From: Opisthorchis felineus
Taxonomy: Eukaryota > Platyhelminthes > Trematoda > Opisthorchiida > Opisthorchiidae
DNA: 64,000 bases
NCBI GenBank assembly: GCA_004794785.1
Contig: SJOL01007534.1
Coordinates: 45,892 to 109,891 of the forward strand
Direction of reading: 5' to 3'
Part shown: piece by piece, positions 1-15,500 of the stretch
Layout: the number at the start of each line of letters is the position of its first letter
How positions within the stretch are numbered: the stretch's first letter is position 1
Notes under the pieces: generated by a model
Databases searched by the model: none
The model's input: only the letters and a program-made list of their open reading frames with translations
Told to the model about the DNA's origin: nothing
Translations under genes and position numbers: made by a program

Positions 1-3139
<3,139 letters not shown>

Positions 3140-3540
3140 AGTCATACTGGCTCATCCCACCTCAACATCAGCAACATCAAGCTTCTCTTAAGGTGAGCCT
3201 GACTTTGTGCACACACGACCCAGTCGTCTTCAGGTAGCCAGGTACCCCAGTTGCAGCATCGAGAATCCAGGAACTTCATCCATTCCCATGATGAACAATA
3301 TTGCTTTATCCCTCTGCGGCAGTGAACCTCTGATGGGGAAACTGTCACAGCATCCTCTAAGGACTGTGTAGTTTATAGAAGTAGGAGTTACGGTGCGCTG
3401 AACACCTCGGCAGATCTGGCGATTGTCCTGCGAAGCGGAATCAAAAGCTTTCAAGATGTCAACGAACGTGAATCTGAGATTAGAAGCAGTCTCTGCGGAG
3501 TGACAATGCAAAACGTGTAACAGCGAGGTAGCTTCCAAAC
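3140..3540 (-). pseudogene. Non-LTR retrotransposon reverse transcriptase relic
   Basis: Two overlapping minus-strand frames together give a decayed reverse-transcriptase segment. The first (3538 to 3230) has a palm-like motif FVDILKAFDSASQD followed by CDSFPIRGSLPQRDKA and MDEVPGFSMLQLGY, where an intact element would have a short G-Q-G-D type motif. The second frame (from about 3250) has a corrupted ADD-like stretch, PEDDWVVCAQSQAHLK. The frame change and the lost catalytic aspartate show that it is dead. The CDSFPIR and MDEV signatures look closer to R2/NeSL-like LINEs than to RTE, but that clade call is tentative. Possible further decayed sequence of the same element lies at 3600-3890. 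Confidence 0.6.
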
Positions 3541-6169
3541 CACTGGCTTGATTTCAAAATTCAAACTGGGGTGAAGATAGTTGCAATCTAGGGCTCTGTC
3601 GATCAGTAAGCACTTTATGAAAGCGTCGGACAAGAATGGGTAATACAGAAATTGGTCTCAGTTTCTTCAGTGAAGTCGGATTTGGGACCTTCGGAATTAG
3701 AGTAACCCGAACATGATAAATGCGGTGGACAGCCCTCCAGGTAATAACGGAAAATAGAAATACTCAGTAAAAGTATTGGCGGGGAATCAGTGAGCATTAT
3801 GGACGCGGACTTTTCCAGACCTGGAGAGATATTGCCCATCAAATGGATCTTACGGCCAACTTCCTTGTAATTGGCTCCATCAAACTCCAATCTGATGATG
3901 GCACTGCGCGACTTGATTGGCTATCCATGTGTTTCAGTCCAGAGAGCGTCTGTATCCAGCACTATTTGGTGTCCTAAAATAGGCTGCAGTTTCCTTTGTA
4001 TAATTCCTTCCGCAACCGAGTCGGAAACGTGGAAGGGATGGTCAACCGATGACATAGTCACGAGCTGTGTGGGCGTTGACTGCACCATTTAGCAAAAATG
4101 ACATATGTATAGTGAGTTGAAGATCTGGCACTAGTCCTCGTCTGCGGTTGGGGGCACTTCCTGATGGTACAACACGTAGCAGTCAATAGTTCCTGTCAAC
4201 AAAAGGGTTGACTTGCTGTGGTCGCTTTCTAATGTCACTCTTCGTAACCCTATTTTTCAGCTCTCATTAGTTTTCTGATTTTGTTTTCGCGATACTCTTT
4301 TGTTCGTGTTTGTCCATCTGCTATCTTACCGCAGCATATGCCATAATCATTTTTCCTTTCTTTTTCAGGCAAGCAACTACCAGGTATTCTCGCCCTGAGT
4401 GACGCATAATCGCCAAGGCTATTGGGGCTAATGACTGGCATCTAGTCACAATTGTACCGTAGCGTTTCCCTGTTACTTTCGTTATTGTCTTTATTTGCAC
4501 CGAAACATGCTTCTTCGTTCGTGAATGTCTGATTTGGAGTGCGGGACAGAAGCTTCATCGAACTGTGAGGAGTGTTGTAGAGCTATTCCCTCTTACGGTC
4601 TATTTTACGGTTCCGAACAACCGGCGGGACATCATCGAACATCTTGTCTGCCGGCATCAGACTCATCAAGGCTGATCAAAATATCCTGTGTGTGAAGGAG
4701 TGCTTACCTAACCTCCGCCGCTTAGTTTTTCACGCAAATAAACTTATCCACTGAGGGAACCATTCCAGGGTCAGTCTGTCTTCTGTTTCGTTCCACTCGC
4801 ACAAACAAAAATGCAAACCAGCATACTGCTCCCGGAAAGAATGTAATTCTACGCATAGGGCCGACTGTATGCTTTGGACTCAAACAAACACCTGAGGGGT
4901 TTATTCTGCGGCTCTAATGTCTATGACAGTCGGCCCAACTTGGAAAGTGCTTCAAACGGGCTGAAAACTCAAGACAGGCTGCCCAATAAATATGGTAATT
5001 AAGTGAGGGTTAGTCATCTAACAAATAAAACCCTATGAGGATAGATTACCGGTGAAGTCAGATTGTTTGAATAAGTCCACGGCTGGTTAATCATAGACCA
5101 GCTCTGCAAAATTGCCGCTGTGGTTGTGAGGTCGACAGCCCGAAACTGCTTATCGGATGGTCATTTTGTCGATCGTTCTATGTGCTACTAGTGGGTCTCA
5201 GTGTGGACTGTTTTTCAGGATCTAGCCACACAGATCATTTTTTGTTTTCACCATTACTGCATCATTACATAAAGCAGGATCAAGGGACAACACGCCGTGC
5301 AATTTTTTCCGGCTTTTGAGATTTATCTCATGACTAAATAGAAAAACGTCCCTTCAAACCGTAGCAGATATACGCCGCGTTTAGGCATGTAGATGACCCG
5401 GATGCTCTATGGGTCAACACTGGGCGAACCCAATTCAGTTGCTTGAATGAGTTCCTTGCAGTTGACCGCCCGCCTCCGTTTGGAAACGCTCTTCATTTGT
5501 TGTCTCATCAGTAAAAGATGTTAAATATGTTTTTCCAACCATCTCCGAGCAATAAAATGTGCGTTTTCCAGCGGTACTGTGGATTACACCAGGACTTTCA
5601 TTTCTCACGTTTGTGTGAGAATGAACGTCATTGTTTGCCGTCGTTGTTGTCGATTGTGCTGACCGTGTCACTTCGACTAACCCGTGATTGCAGTCTGAGC
5701 TTATTATGCGCTGCTCGCACAAATGTTTATTAGACGCACTCGACCCAGAGTGTCGAGTACAACTGATTGAGACGCCCGATTTTCCGTAGTCATTCTTCAA
5801 ATTTTGATCGAATTGGTTACTCCATCTGTAAATGGGACAACTGCGTTATCATTGACGGCAACCCCAGATGACAACACCGGTGCTTCACTGCCGCACAACC
5901 AGGTCAGTTTATTTCAATGAAGCCTGATAGTCGAAGGAGATAGGGAAGGGAGTGGGACTTGGGGCTGGCCTGCCACACTCATCCGAGTTGCTTACACCTC
6001 TAGCACTCAGCCAGACAGTCTGGATAGAAACTGACAGCATGAGCACCACTGATACCGGTTAACCACCATATCTCCAGCCAAGCACAGCGAGGGTCCTGTG
6101 GACCACATCCTGGAAGGCAAGCAGCACCCAAACCTCGTAGTATCCTTTATTCCCTTCTACCATATCAAA
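3541..6169. other. No gene recognised
   Basis: Contains two unremarkable minus-strand open frames (3615-3890, 91 codons; 5435-5800, 121 codons, Ser/Thr-rich) without recognisable motifs. The first may be a degraded upstream part of the LINE at 3140-3540. Nothing else can be supported. Confidence 0.4.
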
Positions 6170-6400
6170 TTCTGTCCACTTCTAGATTTCCGTCACTCGG
6201 AATTAGGCACGGAAAACAGCGCTCATCTTGGCATGCGTAACACGGCCTAGCCACCTTTACTTACAGAACTGGATGCGTTCTTTAAGAGAACTACCCTCTG
6301 CTTCACGAAAAACCCGTCTCCTGATCACTGCGAATTTGTCGACTCCAGCTGTAGTTCGGAGACGTCGGTGGTCAAAGACCTGATGCCCAGAGTTGAACCT
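6170..6400 (-). pseudogene. LINE C-terminal fragment (second copy)
   Basis: Minus-strand translation through this stretch reads FDHRRLRTTAGVDKF, then IRRRVF, then, after a stop, RWLGRVTHAKM. This is the characteristic tail of RTE/CR1-like LINE polymerases, where FDHRCLRSI, RRRVFG and RWLGHVLRM motifs occur in this order. The same FDHRCLRSIGRV motif is read in the neighbouring relic at about 7000, so this is a separate, more decayed copy of a related element. Stops and frame breaks make it non-coding. Confidence 0.55.
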
Positions 6401-6689
6401 TGATTCATCCGCATCATACCCATGATTTTATTTCTGGCATCTGTTATGTCGTACCCTGCACAGACCAAGTAATGCGTATCTTCAGTTCCGTTCAGTTTAT
6501 CAGCTTTAAACCATGTACGAAGGATACATTAGTTCCAGCTACTACAGTTGCGGTCATCGAAAAAATGGGAGAACCCGGGAGATAGCGAAGCATTGGGAGC
6601 GATGGCGTGATCTGTCAGTTTGGAAAACGGCAGCTACGTATTGAAGGTGATAGCTTTGATGCGTCATTGCAACTGACTGCGTGATTGAA

Positions 6690-8150
6690 TCATGTCTGCC
6701 AACGTTAACCATTGACTAGTTGAGTCCCTGGGTCCGCATCCATGGAGGTGGGGGTTGTCTGTTGGCATTTTATATTTCGTTGCTAGGTCACAGATTGTCC
6801 ACCTCTTGGTCACTTGCGCTCAGCACAGGGTTGGGCAGAAAGAGCCCTGCGAGGCACACGGTCCTCTGGCATGTGGAGTATGTGTCCTAACCAGTGTAAC
6901 GTACGAGGCCTGGAGAACTCATCCATCGCGAGAGCCTTCCCGAAAACCATCTAGTGTACCTGAGCATTGTTAATCCGGTGTTCCCATAAGACCCGACCAA
7001 TGCTTCGGAGACAGCGATGATCGAACAATGGCAGCCTCCGTATATCTCTGCATGCAGAGGTCACATTTCTGTTCCATGAAGCAGTATGGATCGCATCGCC
7101 GCAGTGTATACTCTACCCTTGACAGACAAACTGAGGTCATGTCGGCATCATAGGTGTCGGAGATAGGCATAAGCTGTCTTGGCTTTCCCGATTCGAGAAC
7201 TAATCTCATTTCCAGCCATTCCGTCGGAGCTTATACAACTGCCAGGTAAAGATTTATCTGCCACCCCTATTGGCTCGTCTGCAAGCATGGGGTCTGGGCT
7301 TGATTCCGCAGCTTTGTAGCAGCACTTTACACTTTGCGTGTGTAAAGGGCGTACCAAAACGTGCGGCAGAATAATTTAGGTTATTTAAAACGGATACGAA
7401 CCAAGGAGAGTAATATCGTCCGCATACTCATTGTCTGTGAATGAATTCCCCGGGGGCGTTTCGATCCATGAGGTTCGAGGGAAATTTTGAGCAGCGCGTC
7501 ACCAAGGACAGCCTTGTCCTGCACCAGTGGAGGGGTGAACTTAGACGGAAGCTTGCCGTATACTCATACTCGTCCACAGGAGTTCGCATACAATGCCCTC
7601 ATAAGGGATGTAAATTTGGAAGGGACACGTTTAAACACCAGACATCGCCGAAGTCTCTGACAATCGACCGAGTCAAAAGCAGCCTTTAGATAAAGAAAAA
7701 CGAATGACATGGGGCGTTGGGAAGAGTGGCACTGTTCAAAAACTTGTCTCAAGGTAATACAGTGGATGCATCTTCGGCCAGGGCGAAGCCCGGCTTGCTT
7801 CTCACGACAGTCGATCAACCTGCGCAAAATAATGCCAGAGATAACCTTTGATTCGGTGGCTACCAGGCTGATTCCACGATGGTTTTCGCATGACGTTCCT
7901 GCGCCTTCTTTTAAGCCTGCGATTATGGGTGATGCGCTATATTCCACTGGTATTCTGTTCTCACCTCGAATCATCCACAGTAGGGTTGTCAGGATGTTCA
8001 CCAGGGCTTCACCACTTTTGGAAAGTGTGGGGTGTACATGGTTACAGACAGGTCTTATACAACTTTCAATCAACACAAAAGCCCTGCCCGCAGCAGTCCC
8101 GCTGAATTCCGAACATTGTCGCCTTGAAGCAGAACTGGATTTCATGGGTA
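6690..8150 (-). pseudogene. RTE-like LINE polymerase relic
   Basis: A continuous but frame-broken non-LTR polymerase read 3' to 5' along the window. The 8145-7564 frame holds ENHRGISLVATESKV, then ILRRL, QAGLRPGRRCI and FLYLKAAFDSVD, followed by VPSKFTSLMRALYANS. A different frame at about 7400-7435 gives the catalytic YADDITLLG. Next comes SCISSDGMAGNEISSRIGKA (about 7200), FDHRCLRSIGRVLWEHRINN (about 7000) and LHWLGHILHMPEDRVPRRAL (about 6880). The order is that of RTE/SR2-like trematode LINEs. Several frameshifts and stops show that it is dead, and no endonuclease domain is present, so it is 5'-truncated at about 8.15 kb. Clade is inferred from motif style only. Confidence 0.8.
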
Positions 8151-8252
8151 AGAAGCTTATATTCGAGGTTCGATGGATTAATACAAGCGTTCTATTCCAT
8201 ATTTCAGATACACTCCATCGTCCATCACAAGGGTTGAAGTACTAGCAGGTTG

Positions 8253-8345
8253 CTCGAGTCTAGACACGAGCAGTCGAGGTGGGGTTCGAACCACTGACCT
8301 TCCGGTCAGTAAGTTCGCGCCTTAAAACCAGTGGGCCATCTCGAG
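8253..8345 (-). mobile_element. tRNA-derived SINE head (family T)
   Basis: On the minus strand a near-consensus RNA polymerase III A box (TGGCCCACTGG, 8328-8338) is followed by a perfect-type B box (GGTTCGAACCC, 8282-8292), then CTCGACTG. The same arrangement and flanking words recur at 21440-21615 and 42500-42640. It resembles a tRNA but lacks a convincing acceptor stem and is repeated with family-like similarity, so I call it a SINE rather than a tRNA gene. Confidence 0.7.
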
Positions 8346-11300
8346 CTGATTATTAGTAATTCACCTATTTCCGGTCACAGTAAAAGCTGAAAAGCGCGAA
8401 TTTGTTGTACAACACCGTTTTGTATTTCAGGATTGTGGTCTCGCTCGTAGCACTGAACTACCCCCGCCCCTTGCCTGGTAAGAAATCGGGAAATGAACAC
8501 GGACTTCTTAGTTCAGCTAACAAGAACGTAATTTATGGTACGAAAGGAATTGAGAGAAACGAGTTCTCAAAGTAACCTATTACGATCCTGCGTAATTGAA
8601 CAGTAGTACACTATTAAGTATGATAGGCGTGATACGCGATTGGTCTGTGGTCGCGGGGTCTATGCGGAGTGTTTCAGCGTTTGGCTGGAGGGACCGAGTG
8701 GACGGACTAAACGCTTTCTCTAGTGCGCTGGCAAAAAAGTGAAGAAAGGCATATAAATCTGAGTTCAAAATAACAGCCAGTCGGTAGGTCCTCTTAATAG
8801 GGTTGGTGTGGGGCCATTAGGTAGATGTGACTCGGCTGCACACACTGGAGGAAGAATTATCAATTGAGCGCTATGGAGGAGGCCAATCCCATTTTCCGCG
8901 AATCCGTTTGGACATGGGTCGTGTAAGTCTTTTCAGAGAGTATAATCCAATTTGATCTAAACGTTGGACTCATCATAGCAGGAGTCGCGAATCACCAAGG
9001 CATCTCACGACTGCAAAACCCCAGGAAAGGTTTATGGTGGCGGTCGAATTGGTTAAAAATAGACAATTTTGAAAAAGAATCAGTCAGAAGTATTACTCGA
9101 TATGTGTACGGGAATGGTCTGCAGTAGTTCCTTGCATCGTTAAAACAACGCGTAAGCACCTAGCCAGGATGTTCAATTTTCAAGTCCAGTCAGTCATGAG
9201 ACATAATTTGCAGTTCCCTGTTGTGGATTTTATGCCTGTTTGTCTCGGGCCACCAACGCATTAGTCTAGCCAGTCATCTCATTTTCTCTACCCACATATG
9301 TCGGGAATGTGAGGCACCAAAGACTGCTTTTCTTAACGACGGAATCTCCAGCTTTTCGTTGCAACGCAGGACCCCATCTGGTTCAATAGTTTCCCCCGAA
9401 AATGGAAAAAAGTAATAATTCTTAGTCATAGGTGTCCGGTCTTTGTGGTGTTGGAATTACGACTCCGCAGTTGCTTTCGAACTTCATGGACCGTATCAGA
9501 TCTGGATATGCGAGCAGCCTTGGGCTCCAAAGAAATGATATTCTACCTATGCTGGGTGGGAATATCTCACCAAGAGCAGCTTGTAGAAGCCCTTACTGGG
9601 TTAGTTCCGCTGCATTTGGGTTGGGAACGAGTTCTTATGGGTAGAATAGGAGGATACTGAATCGTAGCAGTCTTCTCAAATTATCATGAATGATCGTTAT
9701 GCGTATACTGAGGGCCACGGAGATGGTATGGTAAAAAGTCTAAGTAAACTCCACGGAATGTTGAGGGTTGTAATAAATTTGAATCCTCATCTCACGAAAC
9801 TTTTAGGTAACCGCTGATCAAATCTGTCTCTGAGAATTGATCAGTCTGCTTCCATGAAGTCCGGTCATTCTGCTGTGAAGAATTTAACACTGGTGGTCCC
9901 CACAGATACCCGGTGAATTTCCATCTGATTTCGTCATAGCTATCAGCAGTGTGGCCCCCAATAATAACATGGGTGCTATTATGCCCTCCTGTTGCACTCA
10001 GACATCGCTTTCGACTTTGGAAGTTTGGTCCTCTTGTCTGTTTTCGTGAGTGCTTCTCGCTTTACCCAGCTGGTAAGCCTTGGACACCATTGTTTTGTCC
10101 ACAGTTTTACCTAACCTCGGCAGAACACGGATACTCTACTCAGCGTACGACCTTGAGTTTCTGACTTGCTTGCAACAGCAGTAGGTCGGCCGTACAAACG
10201 AACTTGCACTTTGCAGATTGGATTCCTAGTATGAACTCCGAAAGGGACCATTCGAATCACATACGGCAAGATTGAATTTGGCTTCTCTATGGCTTGTGAA
10301 TTGACGGAAGATACGTGCTTCCGCAACACTGGATTCAGCTAAGTCAACGTTCAGGCTTCCGGCAGGGTCTTCGGCAGAGCTTAGAGCTCTCGGGTACCCA
10401 TAGTTAAGAGGTAATCGGATTTGTTTTTTTTTTCGCTAACATTTATTCCGAGGGTACAACTATTTACCAAACCAGAAAGACCAGCTTGGAGAAATGGAGA
10501 GGAACTAACTCAATTTGTCGGTCGAAAAATAAAATTTATAGCACAATAAGATTTAAGAAGAGTAACCTCTAAAGCTTTTGGCCACAAACAAGTGTTTATA
10601 GGCCAGTAGAACGCGGGCAATGTCACTTAAGATACGGTTGATAGTTTTCTTGTGGGACAAAGGCTCTGTGGTTGAAAGGAACGAAACTTGCGAGCTCTAC
10701 TGATTTCATCCATGCGCTGACAGATATGAGCTGCAAATAATCATTTCCCGACGCTTCACAAAACGCTTTCTAGTCGACCAGCTCCCACGTTTCTCAATCT
10801 ACGTCACGGGCTTCTGTAGTGTATCATTTTACCCAACTATGTTTAGAAAAGTACATTGTAATCAGAAGCGAGTACGGCCTGAAAATCCGGGAACACTAAG
10901 AACAAGGAATGGCTGTATGTCCTTCTAGCACGTTGTCATGTTGTCGGTAAAATGAAGCAGCTAACCAAACGGTTTCGATTCTGAATCCTATACGCTTACC
11001 AATTGAGTCCAAATAATAACGATAGATCTCATTTCTTCGAGCTGTTCAGGATCCAACCACGTTTCTTTCTCCGCATCCGATCCTATTTTAAGCCCATGGC
11101 CCGGTAATCAACTTCTTCATGAGAATCAACGAATACACACTGACTGTTCACTAGTATTCAGATAGTTTGGAAATTCGACCGTGGGTTAGAGCATGATTCA
11201 CATCCCTACCTTTCCGACTTTCGCTTGTCTGCCACTTTTTAACGCATCCGAGATGTCGGTAATCAGAGATGGCTTACCTGGTGCCAGCTCAGACTTTTTT

Positions 11301-12219
11301 TCGATTCAGGTACCACCATTTGTCTTTTCCAGCGCAGTTCAAGTGCGTTAGCTCTGAAGTGGACTTTTGAATCATTTTAGAGCTCACGTGTGATAGCCCG
11401 ATTTATGCGTGTCTGGAGTGTACTCTTTATTAGTTCCATAGCGTTTCTTCGGTAAGGTACATTTCATCTATCACTTTGAAAGTCACGTGATGAGCTAAAT
11501 CCAAATTCAGAACCACCCAGCACAAACGCAGTCTATTTAATTTAATTGACCCGTAAATTATGAGGATACGAGATGCCTTAGTAGGGCTCCTATATGCAAT
11601 CGAACATCAGCATCGACTACCAGTGTACTCTTATCGACTTACGGTGTTTCTGTTTGTACTGTTAATAATGTTTCTCAGTGCAACCTCCTGTCAACGCTCA
11701 GAAATTCGTTTTCGTACGCACCATGACTCCAGTCGCGCAACCTTGTGGCCACCAAGGCGAGTAAAGTGTAAACGGGCCCTATACCTTTTTCGTTCGAATC
11801 ATACTAGTCAAACACTCAACCAAAATTTCTGAACGCATTCATACAGGTTTATGGTGGCAGGAGTATACTCTGAAACAAGTTGAACAAACTGGTCGATATA
11901 TATGCATGGGTCTGCGTAACATATAACATAATTAGTTCATGCGGCTTTTGAGCCAAGGTGGTTGTTGAATATGAATATTGTGAGACAATGTACAATGCTT
12001 TGGTTGTAGCCTGTGGTAGCTGACAGCTGCGTGAAACCCCAGTCAATAGAAACAACTAAGATACAGCAGCAAAAAAACAGACGTAACGGTAGGTAGATTA
12101 AAACAAACGGGATTGAAGCTGCTTGGTTGATTAGCGTACGTTCAGGCATGTGAAGGTATCAATCCCTGGTCAGGAAAACATCACACCTTTGCCTGAATTT
12201 GAAGAAAGGTGTAATGGTT
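8346..12219. other. No gene recognised; probable 3' flank of slit
   Basis: Downstream of the slit stop codon on the minus strand. A possible AATAAA polyadenylation signal (read as tttatt on the plus strand near 11424) lies about 790 bp past the stop, but it is weak evidence. Open frames at 9432-9660, 10111-10329 and 11560-11832 show no recognisable motif. Confidence 0.35.
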
Positions 12220-12566
12220 CTATGTGAAACATTGTTGACAAGTGCATCCGCGGATCAGTTTCACCGTCCTGTCATAATTGGGTCCGTGTAAACAACGGAA
12301 ACGGACACGGCGGTATTTGATTGTTGATTGTTGACAGCAACTTGTGGCTGAGTTCTGACCGACTACCGATTCGATGCTCTGTTGTGATCGGTTTTCCCAG
12401 CGTCGCTTGCGTGAAACTAGTTCCTGCGGAAATTCTGGTGGTAAATCGGTCTGGTTGAACGGACATATTCCGACACAGTTTCGGACAGTCAGTTTTCTTG
12501 TCGAAATGCAGTTTGTATGAGGATCGCGAATGTAAGATTTTTGGGTTTCTTGACGGCATGTTTGAG
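12220..12566 (-). CDS. slit: slit exon E18: C-terminal cystine knot and stop
   Basis: Residues 1022-1136 and TAG. The acceptor is a TTTTCATTTGCAG type at 12567-12568, and the first two bases complete the Ala codon begun in E17. Ten cysteines are spaced as in the Slit C-terminal knot: C-x16-C, RNCVGIC, a CC pair (1098-1099), FRC and the closing GCTCQQC (1129-1134), ending two residues later at the stop. Odd feature: about 41 residues separate GIC (1056) from CC (1098), much longer than in vertebrate Slits, and include a tetrabasic RKRR (1074-1077). This frame has no early Met, so it is easily missed by ATG-based ORF scans. Confidence 0.92.
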
Positions 12567-15500
12567 CTGCAAATGAAAATCAAGTTCACTTCGAGCAAAT
12601 TGCAACATTCTCATGCACACAGTCATCGAAGTGTTGGGTATGTTTATTTAAGCTGTACTAATATTGTTCAGTACATTCCAGTTGTACAGAGTGAATTTGT
12701 TGTTAATCCATATGGCAGTGACTTCTGACTTTCACACGATTACGGTAAACACAATGCAGGATAAACAATACCACTGGTGGCTAATCTGTTCCCGAAGGGC
12801 ACTTCGGGCTATGAGAGCAAATGGATAGAAATTTGACGGCAGTACGAAAACTCCCCTTATATTTTCACAAAGGAAACTACTCACAAGGTTGCTGAAAACT
12901 CTTCGACAGCCCACGACTGGTTTCGCCCTTCTTAGGGCTCATCAGGTAGGCGCAGTCCCCGAGTTTCCGTCAACCTTATGTTCCAATTGGACCCAAATTG
13001 TACAGATTTTGACAAACACTCATTTGCATATCAACTGGGTTTTCAAGGGAGACTCAACTGAATCTGAAACAACCCAGTTCCTCAGAGGTGGGACCTCACT
13101 ATCCCTCGAAGGTAAAATGAAGATATAGAGGAAAATGTTGGTAGCTCAGGTAGCGTAGTGGTGGTTGGCACAACCCATCGCTGCGCCCCACTACGTTCCC
13201 CAATAACGCACTGATGACGTCACCTCGATTGGTGATGAAAAGTTTGCAATCAAATTGCCCAGCTCAGCTAACAAGCCAACGACCAAAATGAAGATAGTTT
13301 GTTTCGATCGAAGAGACGTTACGGGACACTGTTGAGCCAATCTTAAGTTGCTAACGTCCATCGGTGTAAGAGTTATAGTATTGTCGAGAGTTCCTATGAC
13401 CACAGGGTCTTCCACTGGCTGTTTCCCAGGCTACTTTTGTGTGTCAGGCGAGTTTCAGTTCGTGCACCCTCGAATAGCTTTGGAAGACCATTTTGCTCCC
13501 GAGTATCATGTAAGTTTACTTTCATTTAAAAGCTTATGGAAGCAAAATCCGTCCTAATTATGATCCATAACTAACCGACAACTCCATTTTAAGACCGATC
13601 CATAAACAGACTATTAAAGGCCAATGCAAACTGATTATTCGAATGATGTAAGCGTGGAAGAACACCATGATATCGGAAAGTTAGAGTGGGCTCAACCGGA
13701 TTCAAACACCGACACTGCCTTTCATTGGTACACATGATGATGATATGAAGGTTAAGCTTTGCTAGTTGAGTGCTTTCGAATACAGAATTTGACAGTTGAC
13801 CAACATTGATTAGCCCAGGAATCCACCCTTACTATTTTATCATGGTAGTGCTAGTGAGATTCCGCAGACGAAATGGACATTAAAGCCCTTAGTAGAACTC
13901 CATTTGGATATCCACCGTTCAAACAAAATCAGCTGAGAAGAATAATATAAATATATAAGCAGATATCTCAAAAAGTCTGATATACGACTAACGATTTATT
14001 CAGCTGTCTCATGAAACTAAAGATTGGATAGATTCTTCCGACTAAGGACCTACCCCTGGAGGTGACCATTTTAACCAGTTTCTACAGGTAGATCCCAAAG
14101 GGATGGCTACTGCCCGGTGGAATGCTAGTTTTATACCCATAAGGTCTAGTCGAGCTATGGAGCTCGCATGAAAGACCCAAATATTTCCAACCACCAGCGC
14201 TCACGTAGAACAATGTGACTGATTCGTGTTTGCCACAGCTTGTGGGTATCTGTTTCGAATTGTATTCTATGCATCTCAGATTATGAAGGAACGGCATACC
14301 GTAGAATCAGAATGCTGTTGAAACCTTCGTTTTTCTGTGGGATTTTGGCATCCGCTGGCCCCTGGAGAGGATAAGATGGCCTACAAACTAACAACAGGTT
14401 TCAACATACTAATGATTTAACCGGAGTTCAAGCAGATAGACAAGCGGAGTGCATTCCGAAGGAGATCCTCGTCTGTCATTTATGAGTGGGATAATCCTAG
14501 TGCTCACCAAATATCAAAAAGCGGTTTCTGAGCTGCAATGCACACTTTATTGAACGAAAGAGATTTATTGGTCCACGGCGTATGGCTAGGTTTCACGGTA
14601 AATACACCTCTGTGGGTAGATGTACTGAGGATGAAGCTATTCAAGCGCAAAATGACAAGAGTTTAGTTTTGATGTTGCACAGGGCACCTATCTCGGGTTA
14701 AAAGTCCACTGGGCATGGGATTCCGCTGCATGCAGACGTTCCATAGTTGGAGTCTTCACTGCGAGTGGTAATCAGGTAGCTTCCACATCATTCTACTATG
14801 ATTCACGGGCACTTATTGTTTTTAAAGAATTTCACGTGACTACCAAACGAGCCTAACGAATACGGAATCGACTTTTGAGTGTTGATAGGCTAGCAAATCG
14901 AATACCGTATTTCCCTTAACATAGTGGTGAAAGGTACGGTTTGTCGGTTGACGGTGGCATTGTTTGATAAGGAGTCCAAGATCAGCGAAATGCACTCATC
15001 TTGACGGGAGACTCACCTGGAACCCAGCTGAATCTCGTTTATGATGTTCTCAAGTAGTGCATGAGTCAGAGATCACTTCAAAATTGATGCCGACAACATA
15101 AATACGCAGATGGAAAAAACTACGGTTGGAACTGCATAGGTTTATCGCACTAGCGCACCATAGAAGCCTGGCGTGTGGAAAAGCGAGAATGCGCAAAGCG
15201 TTTAACGAAACAGTGTCTCTAAAAACAAGAGTTCTTGCAATCTATGTGTAATACACTACACATAGGCCACTAAAAACTCTTCGACAGCCAACGACTCATC
15301 AGGTGGGTGCAGTCTGCCGTAAACGAGTGATTCAACTGGATTCAGTTGAGTCTCCTTTCAAAACCAAATTCGTATGCAAATGAGAGTATTTGTCGGAACA
15401 TTTCTTGCCCTGGTATAATGTATGATGACTTATCAAGAGGATATGTGACGGTAGCTTAGCCTCGCCTCAAAACAGTTCAGATTATCCCCAGTCAACCGCT

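Noticed and set aside
5500..5515. CTCATCAG word suggesting a hammerhead core
   Set aside because: No stem II or GAAA partner nearby on either strand.
7709..8245. 178-codon plus-strand open frame
   Set aside because: It is antisense to the LINE polymerase relic, whose motifs read on the minus strand; no motif of its own.
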